The notes below the pieces were generated by a model. The model searched no databases and was not told the DNA's origin. It saw nothing but the letters and a program-made list of their open reading frames with translations. Below are positions 17,381 through 26,612 of a DNA stretch of 64,000 bases, in pieces. The DNA comes from Aureimonas sp. OT7 (GTDB lineage Bacteria > Pseudomonadota > Alphaproteobacteria > Rhizobiales > Rhizobiaceae), in NCBI RefSeq assembly GCF_014844055.1, contig NZ_CP062167.1:3939001-4003000 (forward strand), given 5' to 3'. The translations under genes and the position numbers were made by a program. The number at the start of each line of letters is the position of its first letter. Position 1 is the first letter of the stretch.

Positions 17381-17403
17381 TACTTACCTTTGCGTTGGTA
17401 CTA
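17381..17403. promoter_or_regulatory. Candidate HxlR operator between divergent genes
   Basis: The 132-base space between the HxlR gene and the qorB-like gene contains TACTTACC and GGTACTA separated by about eight bases (17381-17403), an imperfect dyad of the kind bound by HxlR dimers. It overlaps the region where both promoters must lie. The assignment rests on position and approximate symmetry only. Confidence 0.4.
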
Positions 17404-17464
17404 ACGAAACATAACTATAAAGCCTACATGTGATTCAATGCTGGCTGAAACAAGGAGTTCGCCC

Positions 17465-18313
17465 ATGACCATTGCCGTAACAGGAGCTACCGGCCAGCTT
17501 GGCCGCCTCGTCGTCGAGACGCTGAAGCGGAAGGCGCCGGCCTCAGATATCGTCGCCCTGGTGCGCAGCCCGGAAAGGGCTGGCGACCTGGGTGTGACGG
17601 TCCGCGCAGCCGAATATGCGAAGCCCGAGACCCTTGACGCGGCTCTGGCAGAGGTTGACACCCTATTGTTGATCTCATCCAGCGAAGTCGGCCATCGCGC
17701 CGCCCAGCACAAAAATGTCGTTGACGCGGCCAAGAAAGCCGGCGTGAAGCGGATCGTCTACACCAGCCTGCTGCACGCCGATGTCTCGCCGCTTAACCTG
17801 GCCGAAGAGCATCGCCAAACGGAAGCCGATCTGAAGGCTTCGGGGATCCCCTACACCATCCTGCGCAATGGTTGGTACAGCGAAAACTACACTGCCTCCA
17901 TCGGCGGCGCGCTTGCTGGCGGCGCTTTCATCGGTAGTGCCGGTGACGGAAAAATCTCTGCCGCCCCGCGCGCTGACTATGCCGAAGCGGCCGTAGCCGT
18001 GCTGACTGGCGAGGGGCATGACGGCAAGACTTATGAACTGGCGGGCGACACCGCATGGACGCTTTCAGACCTCGCCGCCGAAATCTCCCGGCAGACCGGT
18101 AAGGACATTCCCTACAAGAACCTTCCCGAAGCCGATTATGCCAAGGCTCTGGCAAGCCACGGCGTGCCGGAAGGCTTTGCTGCGTCCATTGCCTCCTGGG
18201 ATGTCGGCGCGTCCAGGGGGGCTCTGTTCGACGACGGAAAGCATCTCTCCAGCCTGATCGGCCGACCGACCACGCCACTCTCCGTGCCGGTCGCCGCCGC
18301 TCTCAAGACTTAA
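17465..18313 (+). CDS. NmrA-like SDR, NAD(P)H:quinone oxidoreductase (QorB/YtfG type)
   Basis: The 282-residue protein starts MTIAVTGATGQLGRLVVETL, an atypical-SDR Rossmann motif. It has VDTLLLISSSEVGHRAAQHKNVVDAAKKAGVKRIVYTSLLHAD and ILRNGWYSENY, the signature of QorB-type quinone reductases. These reduce quinones with NADPH and protect against electrophile stress. I place the start at the ATG with GGAG upstream, not at the earlier Met at 17438. The divergent HxlR regulator matches the known qorB-qorR layout. Confidence 0.88.
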   Translation: MTIAVTGATGQLGRLVVETLKRKAPASDIVALVRSPERAGDLGVTVRAAEYAKPETLDAALAEVDTLLLISSSEVGHRAAQHKNVVDAAKKAGVKRIVYTSLLHADVSPLNLAEEHRQTEADLKASGIPYTILRNGWYSENYTASIGGALAGGAFIGSAGDGKISAAPRADYAEAAVAVLTGEGHDGKTYELAGDTAWTLSDLAAEISRQTGKDIPYKNLPEADYAKALASHGVPEGFAASIASWDVGASRGALFDDGKHLSSLIGRPTTPLSVPVAAALKT

Positions 18314-18320
18314 GCTCGCA

Positions 18321-18344
18321 AGGCGCTCCGCTTCAGGGGCGCCT
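18321..18344 (+). terminator. Possible transcription terminator after the qorB-like gene
   Basis: AGGCGCTCC and GGGGCGCCT form a nine-pair stem with one wobble and a six-base loop, starting seven bases after the stop codon. There is no T-run directly after it, so it may be a weak or factor-dependent terminator or an mRNA-stabilising hairpin. Confidence 0.4.
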
Positions 18345-18444
18345 CATCGTCTCGAACTCAGTCCCACGCTCACCAGCCAAATCGAGACTGCTTTGTCGGT
18401 CTTGGTGCGGCCACGGAGAGCGAACCATCTGGAAAGTACCCATC

Positions 18445-19836
18445 ATGGCCTATGCAACCATCAATCCCTATACTGGCGAAACGCTCAAGACCTTCGCCGA
18501 CGCGACCGACGCTTAGGTGCGCGAAGCGATCGAGAACGCCCACAACGCTTTCCTGTCATGGAGGGAGACGCCTTTTGCCGAGCGCGGCCGCATCCTGCAA
18601 AAGGCAGCCGATATCCTGCGTGAAAACAGCGACGATTATGCCAAGCTTCTGACGCTGGAGATGGGAAAAATCTTCCCTGAGGCGAAGGCAGAGGTCGAGC
18701 TTTCCGCCAAGATTTTCGAATATTACGTGCGCAACGCCGAGGCGCTACTCAAGCCCGAGAAACTTCTCGTCCTTGATCCGGCCGAGGGCGACGCCATCAT
18801 CGTGCATGAGCCGCTCGGCGTGCTACTCGCCATCGAGCCGTGGAACTTCCCCTATTACCAGATCGCCCGCATCCTCGCGCCGCAGCTCTCGGCCGGCAAT
18901 ACGGTGCTGCTCAAGCATGCTTCGAACGTGCCGCAGAGCGCCGCCGCCTTCCAGGATCTGATGAAGCAGGCCGGGCTGCCGGACGGCACGTTCCGCAACC
19001 TTTATGCCACCCGTTCGCAGATCGAATTGATCCTCAACGACGATCGCGTCCACGGTGTCGCGCTCACCGGTTCCGAAGGCGCGGGTTCGGTGGTCGCCGC
19101 ACAGGCCGGCAAGGCGCTGAAGAAGTCGACGCTGGAGCTTGGCGGCGCGGACGCCTTCGTGGTGCTGGCCGATGCAGACCTCGAAAAGACGACGAAATGG
19201 GCGGTGTTCGGCCGCCACTGGAACGGCGGTCAGGTCTGCGTCTCCTCCAAACGTATAATTATAGTCGACGAAGTGTATGATGCGTTCCTGACGAAGTACC
19301 GCAAGGGTGTTGCCGGACTGGTCGCCGGCGATCCCTTCGAGGCGAACACGACGCTGGCCCCGCTCTCGTCGCAGGGTGCCGCCGAGGAGGTGAAGGAGAA
19401 AATTCGTGAGGCGGTGAAGCTCGGCGCGAAAGCCGAAGAGGTCGGACCTCCCGTTCCCAATAACGGCGCTTTCGTGCAGCCGACCATTCTGACCGATCTC
19501 GCGGAAGACAACCCCGCCCGCTACTGGGAGTTCTTCGGCCCGGTCTCGATGCTGTTCCGTGCGAAGGACGAGGCAGACGCGGTGCGCATCGCCAACGACT
19601 CCCCCTTTGGCCTCGGCGGCTCTGTGTTCACGGCCGATACGAAACATGGCCTGGAAGTGGCGAAGCAGATCTCGACCGGCATGGTGTTCGTCAACCATCT
19701 GACCAAAGTCGAGGCCGACCTGCCCTTCGGCGGCATCCGCCGTTCCGGTTATGGCCGCGAACTGATCGGCCTCGGCCTCAAGGAGTTCGTCAACCACAAG
19801 CTTATCGACGTCGTCGATATCGACGCGCATTTTTGA
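18445..19836 (+). pseudogene. NAD(P)-dependent succinate-semialdehyde-type dehydrogenase with in-frame amber stop
   Basis: The frame starts MAYATINPYTGETLKTFADA at 18445 with GGAAAG upstream. A TAG at 18514-18516 (codon 24) follows, after which the same frame continues for 439 residues. The catalytic elements are intact: the NAD-binding region (EPWNFPYYQIARILAPQLSAGN), the Glu in LELGGADAFVVL and the nucleophilic Cys in GGQVCVSSKRI. The family oxidises semialdehydes such as succinate semialdehyde. Only the first 23 residues are separated by the stop, and a GTG follows it directly at 18517. Restart or suppression could therefore still give enzyme. The change fits a CAG or GAG to TAG mutation. 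Confidence 0.75.
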
Positions 19837-19842
19837 GTTTTG

Positions 19843-19870
19843 GCCACTCCCGCCCTCGGGTGGGAGTGGC
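19843..19870 (+). other. Intercistronic hairpin
   Basis: GCCACTCCCGCC and GGTGGGAGTGGC can form a 12-pair stem (one G-T pair) with a four-base loop, seven bases after the dehydrogenase stop and 32 bases before the acetoin reductase gene. No T-run follows, so an attenuator or RNA-processing structure is as likely as a terminator. Confidence 0.45.
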
Positions 19871-19890
19871 ATCGATTCCATCGAACATGA

Positions 19891-20700
<810 letters not shown>

Positions 20701-20779
20701 GGTCGCCTGCCACCGCCGAGAGCGGATCCGGCACCAATATCGGATCGCCCTCGGCGGTCGTCCACGTGTTCGGGTCAGA

Positions 20780-20950
20780 TACTTGTGAAAATCGCAGCGA
20801 TGGTGTCTGCCACACCGGCCTGCAGGCCGTTGACGGTGACAGGCCGGTCAAACCGAAGCCGCCCTTCATCTTGGGTGACGAGGGTGTCAAACATGCCGTC
20901 GCGGTCGGCACAGGCGTTCAGCACGTCAAGGAAGGCGACGTCACACCGTT
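20780..20950 (+). pseudogene. Alcohol dehydrogenase (AdhP-like) N-terminal fragment
   Basis: LVKIAA in one frame is followed in the next frame by [20 protein letters not shown] and then [20 protein letters not shown]. This is the catalytic-zinc region of AdhP-type alcohol dehydrogenases (normally GVCHTDLHAVDGDWP and GHEGVG). One base is missing between the two parts, the Asp of CHTD and His of GHEG are changed, and the gene is cut off after about 60 codons. It is a decayed relic of the operon above. Apart from this relic and repeat copy B the gap 20701-21101 has nothing I recognise. Confidence 0.65.
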
Positions 20951-20997
20951 ATTCCACCAATGTACATACTCAGGTTGAATTTGCAGGGTCATGGAGG

Positions 20998-21043
20998 GCT
21001 ATGGAGTAGGTATAGTTCTCATCACTATCCCGCATGGCCCGCC
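20998..21043 (+). repeat. 46-bp dispersed repeat, copy B (left of recombinase cassette)
   Basis: The copy starts GCTATGGAGTAGGTATAGTT and ends GGCCCGCC, aligning without gaps with the other three copies. It is the most diverged in the middle. It lies 58 bases beyond the stop of the HTH gene that forms the left end of the cassette. Confidence 0.6.
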
Positions 21044-21101
21044 AACACTCGAAGGTCGATTTGGCCTCCTGCGGCTCCCCGGCTATTTTCACTTCTTGGC
21101 C

Positions 21102-21521
21102 TTAAGAATCACTCTTGTCACTTTCAAGAAAGCGATCCAGCGTGTTGACGGCCGCCTTAAGCCGCGCCTTCGCTTCGGTAACGTCGATGACCCGAAGAAG
21201 CTCTTCGCGCTTAGCTTGCCGCAGAACGAGCCTGAGTACGTGATCTGAGTGGCGCATCAGTGTCACCAGACATTCGCCGCTCGGACCATTGCGCGCCTGA
21301 AACCAGTTCTTGACGGTTCGCTGGTTGTATCCAGTGAGTCTTGCGACCTCCTTCACCTTATGAGGCCTGCCCCCGAACTCTGCGTCGAGCGCGGCAGCGA
21401 CTTCTCGCGCGAACAATTCTGCACCAAGAGTATCCGGTACAGGTTTTGGACTGTCAGACCGAAAAGTTCGCGCCTTCATGGAGCAGGACATCCCTTCAGT
21501 GCCGGGATACGACTGAACCAC
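21102..21521 (-). CDS. HTH DNA-binding protein of the recombinase cassette
   Basis: The 139-residue frame contains a helix-turn-helix segment: KVKEVARLTGYNQRTVKNWFQARNGPSGECLVTLMRHSDHVLRLVL. The first half resembles homeodomain-like or Xre-like recognition helices. The C-terminal 40 residues are helical and charged. The start may be the Met at residue 11 or 15 (MSCSMKARTF). It is divergent from the recombinase, with only 25 bases between the two starts, so it probably represses that promoter (inference). Confidence 0.65.
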   Translation of the reverse strand: MVQSYPGTEGMSCSMKARTFRSDSPKPVPDTLGAELFAREVAAALDAEFGGRPHKVKEVARLTGYNQRTVKNWFQARNGPSGECLVTLMRHSDHVLRLVLRQAKREELLRVIDVTEAKARLKAAVNTLDRFLESDKSDS

Positions 21522-21546
21522 TTCAACACAAGCGAGCTACAATCTC

Positions 21547-23121
21547 GTGTCAGCGACGGAGTGGTCTGAGGAAGATTTTGATGGCGCGTCGCCAGCCCGG
21601 ACACGGGCGGCACGCTATGTTCGCATGTCTACCGATCATCAGCGCTACTCCACAGAGAACCAGGCGGACGCCATCGACGCTTATGCGGCACGCCGCGGCT
21701 TCGACATCGTGCGCACCTATGCCGACGAGGGGCGAAGCGGGCTCAGCATAGCTGGCCACGAAGCCCTGAGAACACTGATCGACGATGTCCGTAATGGTCT
21801 CGCCGACTTTACTGCAATCCTCGTCTACGACATCAGCCGGTGGGGCCGCTTTCAGGATGCCGACGAGAGCGGATACTACGAGTTCGTGTGCCGCGAGGCG
21901 GGCATCACTGTCCATTACTGCGCCGAGCCGTTCGAGAACGACGGTAGTCCTAGCTCGACGATAATGAAGAGCGTGCGGAGGGTCATGGCGGGCGAGTTCA
22001 GCCGCGACCTGTCCACCAAGGTGTTTGCCGGCCAGTGCCGCCTCGTCACCTTGGGCTACCGGCAAGGCGGACCGGCAGGCTACGGGTTGCGTCGACAGCT
22101 TATCGATGAGAAGGGACAGCCGAAAGCCGAGCTTCGGGCCGGCGAGCAGAAGAGCCTCCAGACCGACCGTGTCGTACTCGTGCCCGGCCCGGCGAAAGAG
22201 GTGGAGACAGTGCGCCGGATCTACCGCCTCTTCACCGAGGAGCATCGCTCGGAACGAGAGATTGCAGCAATGCTCAATGCTGAGGGTCGAAAGACCGATC
22301 TTGGCCGGCCGTGGACCAGGAGCGCTGTCCACCAAATCCTGAGCAATGAGAAGTATGTCGGCAACAACGTCTATAATCGCGTTTCTTTCAAACTAAAAAA
22401 GAAGCGTGTCGTAAACCCGCCGGATATGTGGATCAGAGGCGATGGGGCGTTCGAGGCCATCGTCGACCCGGCATCGTTCCAGGCAGCTGCCCGTATCCTT
22501 GAGGAGCGCGCCCGACGCTTCTCGGACGACGATATGCTGCGGATGCTTTCAGACCTTCTAGCCTCGCGCGGTGTTCTATCGGGTCTCGTAATCGACGAGA
22601 TCGAGGAGATGCCATCGGCGGCCAGCTACCGCCATCGTTTCGGCAGCCTAATGCGGGCCTACCACCTTGTCGGCTATGCGCCCAATCGCGACTACCGGTA
22701 CATCGAGACGAACCGCCACCTTCGCCTTCTCCACCCAGAGATCGTCGGCGAAGTCACGCGCGGCATCGAGGCGACGGGTGGCATTGTTGGCATCGATCCG
22801 GCAACTGACCTACTGACAGTGCATGGGGAGCTAACGGTGTCGATCGTTGTCGTGCGCTGCCAAGCGACACAGGCGGGCACACTGCGTTGGAAGCTCCGGC
22901 TCGACACGAGTTTGCGGCCGGATCTCACAATCGTCGTAAGGCTGGATGCCGGCAACCTACGCCCGCGCGACTTCTACATCCTGCCGTGGATCGACGTCGG
23001 CTCCAGCGAAATCCTGCGAATGGCCGAACTGAATGGCCTCCACCTCGACGCCTATCGGGTGGATGATCTCTCATCCCTGTATCACCTGCTGCTCCGCAGC
23101 CAGATGCCGAGGGCCGCATGA
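21547..23121 (+). CDS. Large serine recombinase
   Basis: The 524-residue protein has a resolvase-type catalytic domain starting at about residue 22 (AARYVRMSTDHQRYSTENQ, nucleophile Ser28; later DISRWGRFQDADES and MAGEFSRDLSTKV). A recombinase domain follows (GYGLRRQLIDEKG, RIYRLFTEEHRSEREIAAMLNAEG, WTRSAVHQILSNEKYVGNNV), then a long unassigned C-terminal part of about 200 residues without a zinc ribbon. It starts with GTG, just downstream of the divergent HTH gene. Serine recombinases of this type insert or excise DNA between short att sites. The direct repeats flanking the cassette are candidate sites. The stop overlaps the parB start (ATGA). Confidence 0.9.
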   Translation: MSATEWSEEDFDGASPARTRAARYVRMSTDHQRYSTENQADAIDAYAARRGFDIVRTYADEGRSGLSIAGHEALRTLIDDVRNGLADFTAILVYDISRWGRFQDADESGYYEFVCREAGITVHYCAEPFENDGSPSSTIMKSVRRVMAGEFSRDLSTKVFAGQCRLVTLGYRQGGPAGYGLRRQLIDEKGQPKAELRAGEQKSLQTDRVVLVPGPAKEVETVRRIYRLFTEEHRSEREIAAMLNAEGRKTDLGRPWTRSAVHQILSNEKYVGNNVYNRVSFKLKKKRVVNPPDMWIRGDGAFEAIVDPASFQAAARILEERARRFSDDDMLRMLSDLLASRGVLSGLVIDEIEEMPSAASYRHRFGSLMRAYHLVGYAPNRDYRYIETNRHLRLLHPEIVGEVTRGIEATGGIVGIDPATDLLTVHGELTVSIVVVRCQATQAGTLRWKLRLDTSLRPDLTIVVRLDAGNLRPRDFYILPWIDVGSSEILRMAELNGLHLDAYRVDDLSSLYHLLLRSQMPRAA

Positions 23122-23995
23122 CCGAAGCCGTGTCTGACATCGTCTCGATTCCGATCGCCCAGATCGAAGTGCTTAATCCTCGCATCCGAAATCGCCGCAT
23201 TTTCGAGGAGTTGGTGGCGAGCATCCGCGCGGTCGCCTGAAGAAGCCGATTACCGTCACGCGGAAGACGGACGGAGATGGCTACGAGCTGGTCTGTGGCC
23301 AAGGTCGTATGGAGGCCTTCGTCGCCCTAGGTCAGATGGAGATACCAGCAGTCGTGATCGAGGCATCGCGCGAAGACTGCTATGTGATGAGTCTTATAGA
23401 GAACCTCGCGCGCCGGAACCATTCGCCGCTGGAGCTGATCCGCGAGGTCGGCGTAATGCGCGAGCGCGGCTACGATTACGCGCAGATCGCCTCCAAGATC
23501 GGCTTCAGCCCTGAGTATGCATTTTCTATCTGCTTCCTCTTAGAACATGGTGAGGAGCGCCTTCTCGACGCAGTAGAACGGGGCGTCATCCCTCATACGA
23601 TTGCGGTGGAAATCGCGCGGGCGAACGACGCCGGCGTTCAACGTGCTCTGACCGAAGCCTATGAAGGCAAGACCTTGCCGGGCAATCAGGTGCTGGCGAT
23701 CCGGCGCATCGTCGAAGAGCGAAACCAGATCGGCAAAGGCGTAAAGTCCGTCGGTCACCCGCAAAAATCCACCAAGACCACGGCCGCCTCGCTGGTGCGT
23801 AGCTATCGTCGAGAGATCGACCGGCAGAAACTGATCGTGAAGAAGGCCGAACTGGCACAAGGCCGCCTGATCTTTATCGTCAATGCGCTGCGCCGCCTCT
23901 TGGAAGAGGAGCATTTCGTCACTCTGCTTCGCGCGGAATCGATCGGCACACTCCCGCAGCCGCTCGCGGAACGCATCGGGATCAAGGATGAGTGA
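23118..23995 (+). pseudogene. ParB N-terminal-domain protein with a frameshift
   Basis: The gene starts at 23118, overlapping the recombinase stop by four bases, and reads SIPIAQIEVLNPRIRNRRIF followed by EELVASIRAVA before a premature TGA at 23238. In the next frame it resumes at once as KKPITVTRKTDGDGYELVCG, then the ParB motif GQGRMEAF and ENLARRNHSPLELI, to 23995. The normal sequence would read SIRAVGLKKPITV, so a single base was lost near 23234. The rest (HTH at YAQIASKIGFSPEYAFS) is intact. ParB-like proteins of this cassette are not expected to segregate a plasmid but may assist recombination. The gene is probably inactive here unless frameshifting occurs. Confidence 0.75.
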
Positions 23996-24888
23996 TGGCC
24001 GAGGATGTACACATTGGGTTCGAACGGCAAGTCGTCTCCATTCGGCTGACGGACATACTCCCTCTTCGTCGGCTCGCGCCCAACGTCGCCCGCTCCAAAC
24101 GCTATGGGCGTATCATCACATCGATTGCAGAAGTCGGCATCATCGAGCCGCTTCCCGTTTCAAAGCCAAATGCGGAAGGGAAACACCTACTGCTCGATGG
24201 TCATCTCCGGTATTATGCCTTGTGTGAGCGCGGCGAGGAGAGCGTGCGCTGCGTCATTGAGGACGATGACGAGAGCTTCACCTACAACAAGCGCGTGAAC
24301 CGACTTGCGACGGTGCAGGAGCACTACATGATCGAGCGGGCGCTTGAACGCGGCGCCTCGGCGGAGAAGATCGCCCGCGCGCTTGGAATGGATATCAGAA
24401 CGCTGACAAAACGGCGCACTATGCTCGATGGGATCGCCCCGGAGGTGATCGAGCTGTTGAAAGATCGTACGGTCAGCAAGGCGATCTTCGATGCCTTGCG
24501 GAAGATGAAGCCGCTTCGCCAGTATGAGGCGGCTGATCTTATGATCCAGGCGGGCAACCTGACGACCGGCTATGCCAAGGCCCTGCTCGCTGGCACCAAG
24601 CAGACCGACTTGGTGGCACCGGAGAAGCCGAAGCGGTTGAACGGCCTTTCCCCCGAGCAGATGGCGCGGATGGAGCGAGAGCTTGAGGTGGTCAGCCGCG
24701 ACTTCAAGGCAGTGGAGCGGACGTTCGGCGACGACGTGCTCCATCTCGTCCTCGCGTCACGGTACGTCGGCCGCCTGATGGCGAACACCAATGTGGTAGC
24801 GTACCTCGAAAAGCGACACGGCGACATGCTAACGGAGCTTCGGGCGATCGTGCTTGCTGCGTCATTGGAGCCGGGCCCGGCGGTATAG
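23995..24888 (+). CDS. ParB/RepB-like DNA-binding protein (RepB C-terminal domain)
   Basis: The ATG overlaps the stop of the preceding ParB gene (TGATG), so the two are translationally coupled. The 297-residue protein has a ParB-type N-terminus (IRLTDILPLRRLAPNVARSK, LLLDGHLRYYAL), an HTH region at about residues 120-145 (ASAEKIARALGMDIRTLTKR) and a C-terminal RepB-like domain (KPLRQYEAADLMIQAGNLTTGYAKALLAG). It probably binds DNA with the first ParB protein as part of the recombinase cassette. No parA-like ATPase is present, which argues against classical partitioning. Confidence 0.82.
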   Translation: MAEDVHIGFERQVVSIRLTDILPLRRLAPNVARSKRYGRIITSIAEVGIIEPLPVSKPNAEGKHLLLDGHLRYYALCERGEESVRCVIEDDDESFTYNKRVNRLATVQEHYMIERALERGASAEKIARALGMDIRTLTKRRTMLDGIAPEVIELLKDRTVSKAIFDALRKMKPLRQYEAADLMIQAGNLTTGYAKALLAGTKQTDLVAPEKPKRLNGLSPEQMARMERELEVVSRDFKAVERTFGDDVLHLVLASRYVGRLMANTNVVAYLEKRHGDMLTELRAIVLAASLEPGPAV

Positions 24889-24985
24889 CCGGACGTGCCC
24901 ACAAAGTGCGTTGTTTCTGCGCTGTGGTGGTCGCCGTCGAGAGACAGCGGCGGGCCGTGCGGGATTCGAACCGATCTAGAGGAGG

Positions 24986-25031
24986 GCTATAGCGTAGACA
25001 TAGCTATCATCTTCGCCCGGCACGGCGCGCC
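24986..25031 (+). repeat. 46-bp dispersed repeat, copy C (right of recombinase cassette)
   Basis: The copy begins GCTATAGCGTAGACATAGCT and ends CGGCGCGCC. It is most like copy D (about 38 of 46 identical). It sits 97 bases past the RepB-like gene. The gap 24889-25316 contains nothing else that I recognise, apart from a T-loop-like string GGGATTCGAACC at 24961 with no supporting tRNA structure. Confidence 0.65.
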
Positions 25032-25316
25032 AATATTTTCAATGACTTAGATTGATATTCTGGGCCGGATAGCAGACTACATGTCGGCGATTAGTCTGCG
25101 GAAATTTCCTTCTTTCTGCTTCATGGCCCCTGAGAATGCGTTCGGTGTGCGCCCGAAGCGATCATCTCGCACGCACTCTGGCGATGGCTGAAACGGGGCC
25201 GGAAGCGGAACGGCAGGCTTTGGTTAACGATGCCGGGAAAGCTGCCGTTCGTTGAGCTGCTTCTAAGTTCCCGGATGATCCAGAGCCGGCTACTCTGCTG
25301 CATGAAGCCCGCAGAA

Positions 25317-25703
25317 TCACGAGAGCGCGCATTCCGAATGAAGCTCGGCGCCGACCACGGACTTCGCGATCTGGGCTAGGTGCGGATGGTGCGTGAAGAA
25401 CAGCACCTGTGTGGTCCGGGCGACCTCAGCGAGTACACGGAAGCCTGCCTCAGCGCGCCGGTCGTCGAAGTTCACGAAGAGGTCGTCTGCGAGGAACGGC
25501 AAGCCAACCCCTGCCGCAACCGACTGCTCGAGTGCGGCCAGCCGCAGCGCGAGGAAAAGCTGGTCGGCGGTGCCCTCGCTCATCGCGTCAACTTCGACCA
25601 TGGTCCGCATGTCGTCGCGCATGCCCAGAAGTCGCGGGCTGGGACCGTCAGTATCCACCTTGAGCGTAGTGTAACGCCCGGTGGTGAGCGTTGAGAAAAG
25701 CTC
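25317..25703 (-). pseudogene. C-terminal fragment of a YhaN-like SMC-type ATPase
   Basis: The fragment reads LFSTLTTGRYTTLKVDTDGP, then AMSEGTADQLFLALRLA (ABC-type signature), LPFLADDLFVNFDDRR (Walker B) and VLFFTHHPHL (H-loop). These are the last motifs of YhaN/Rad50-like DNA-repair ATPases. The roughly 900 residues of Walker A head and coiled coil are absent. At about 25703 the sequence changes within a codon to a mechanosensitive-channel gene in another frame, so a deletion joined the two. It is not functional as an ATPase. Confidence 0.7.
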
Positions 25704-26430
25704 GCCCGCAGGAGCAACGGATCACCCAGGCCCATGCAGCCGCAAACGCGATCAGCAGCGGCAGGAAGCCGAGCAGCGCCATGGGGATGAGCTGCTTTGC
25801 AAGAGCCGGGCCCGACACTGTCGGGCGTACGGCCAGCGTGAATCGTGCCCGAACCCATCGGCTCCGCGAAAAAGCGGCATAAACCCCGACGACGGCCAAG
25901 ATGCCCGGAACAGCCCAGATCAGGAAATTGACGATGGCGGTGGCGTTGCCGCCTCTTTCGACCCGCTGTCCGATCTCGTTGGCTGCATTCTCCAGCTTTG
26001 TCTCCACCGGCATGCCGAAAGTCGCCGTGGAAAGTGTGTCGACTGCTGTTGTGACGGTCGCCGAAATGGCTCCGATCAGCCCGCCTTCGGTGAGAATTTC
26101 AGGCGCGGCCGCTTCCGGCGTCTCCTCCTCAGCGACCTGCGCTCGTTCCCCCGGAACAGGCTCGGGCGGGACGACCTCGTGCTGCAAGGGAAGCGTCTGC
26201 ATAGTCCGGTCGAGGGCACGCAATTCCTCCAGAAGTGCCGCACGATGTTCATCGCTCGACAGGAGTCCGATCACCCGGCGGAGCGCTTCAATATCGCTTT
26301 GGGCGGGCTGTGCGAGCTGACCGTTGGTCGCCGCACCTGTTTCAGCCGCAGCAGGCTGGGCAACCGCAACGGTGCAGATCCACAGCATGGCTGCCACCAG
26401 CAGGGCAAGATGTTGAAGGAAGCGTATCAC
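25704..26430 (-). pseudogene. Mechanosensitive ion channel (MscS-type), N-terminal part only
   Basis: The frame starts with GTG and encodes a signal peptide (MIRFLQHLALLVAAMLWICTVAVAQPAAAE), a periplasmic helical part and membrane segments (VNFLIWAVPGILAVVGVYAAF, LIPMALLGFLPLLIAFAAAW). The pore helix and beta domain of MscS are missing, because the gene ends at the deletion junction with the YhaN fragment near 25703. The remaining reading frame runs on into out-of-frame sequence. The start overlaps a preceding small frame by four bases (GTGA). Confidence 0.65.
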
Positions 26431-26612
26431 GTGTACCCTGGCTCTTGGTCTCTCAGCCTCGGCGCAAAGGCTTGGGCGATCTCGGCCGTGATCGATTCGG
26501 CCATCAAAGACGCATTGTCCATGCCCCTAAATGCCGCCCGCAATCTGACGGAGCAGGCTGGAAAAGATGGTGATCGGGCCGATCGATCTTCCTTTCGGCC
26601 GGCGTAGCTCAC
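26427..26612 (-). CDS. Short frame coupled to the truncated channel gene (uncertain)
   Basis: The frame ends SITAEIAQAFAPRLRDQEPGYT, and its stop overlaps the GTG of the channel gene (GTGA), which favours real translation. The N-terminal half is Arg- and Ser-rich and may be spurious; the Met at MDNASLMAES is a more natural start. No family is recognised. It could be the end of a larger gene lost by rearrangement with the SDR gene that follows. Confidence 0.3.
   Translation of the reverse strand: MSYAGRKEDRSARSPSFPACSVRLRAAFRGMDNASLMAESITAEIAQAFAPRLRDQEPGYT

Larger units (their letters stand above)
20998..25031 (+). mobile_element. 4-kb recombinase-ParB-RepB cassette flanked by direct 46-bp repeats
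   Basis: The segment holds an HTH gene (leftward), a serine recombinase, a ParB-domain gene and a second ParB/RepB-like gene (rightward). Repeat copies B (20998-21043) and C (24986-25031) lie in direct orientation about 58 bases beyond the outermost stop codon at the left and 98 bases beyond it at the right. This looks like the left and right junctions of an integrated element. The gene trio occurs together in rhizobial genomes (from general knowledge). The boundary proposal rests on the repeats. Confidence 0.55.

Noticed and set aside
24955..24980. GGGATTCGAACC, possible tRNA T-loop (complement)
   Set aside because: No matching stem, acceptor or anticodon arm could be found in the surrounding sequence.
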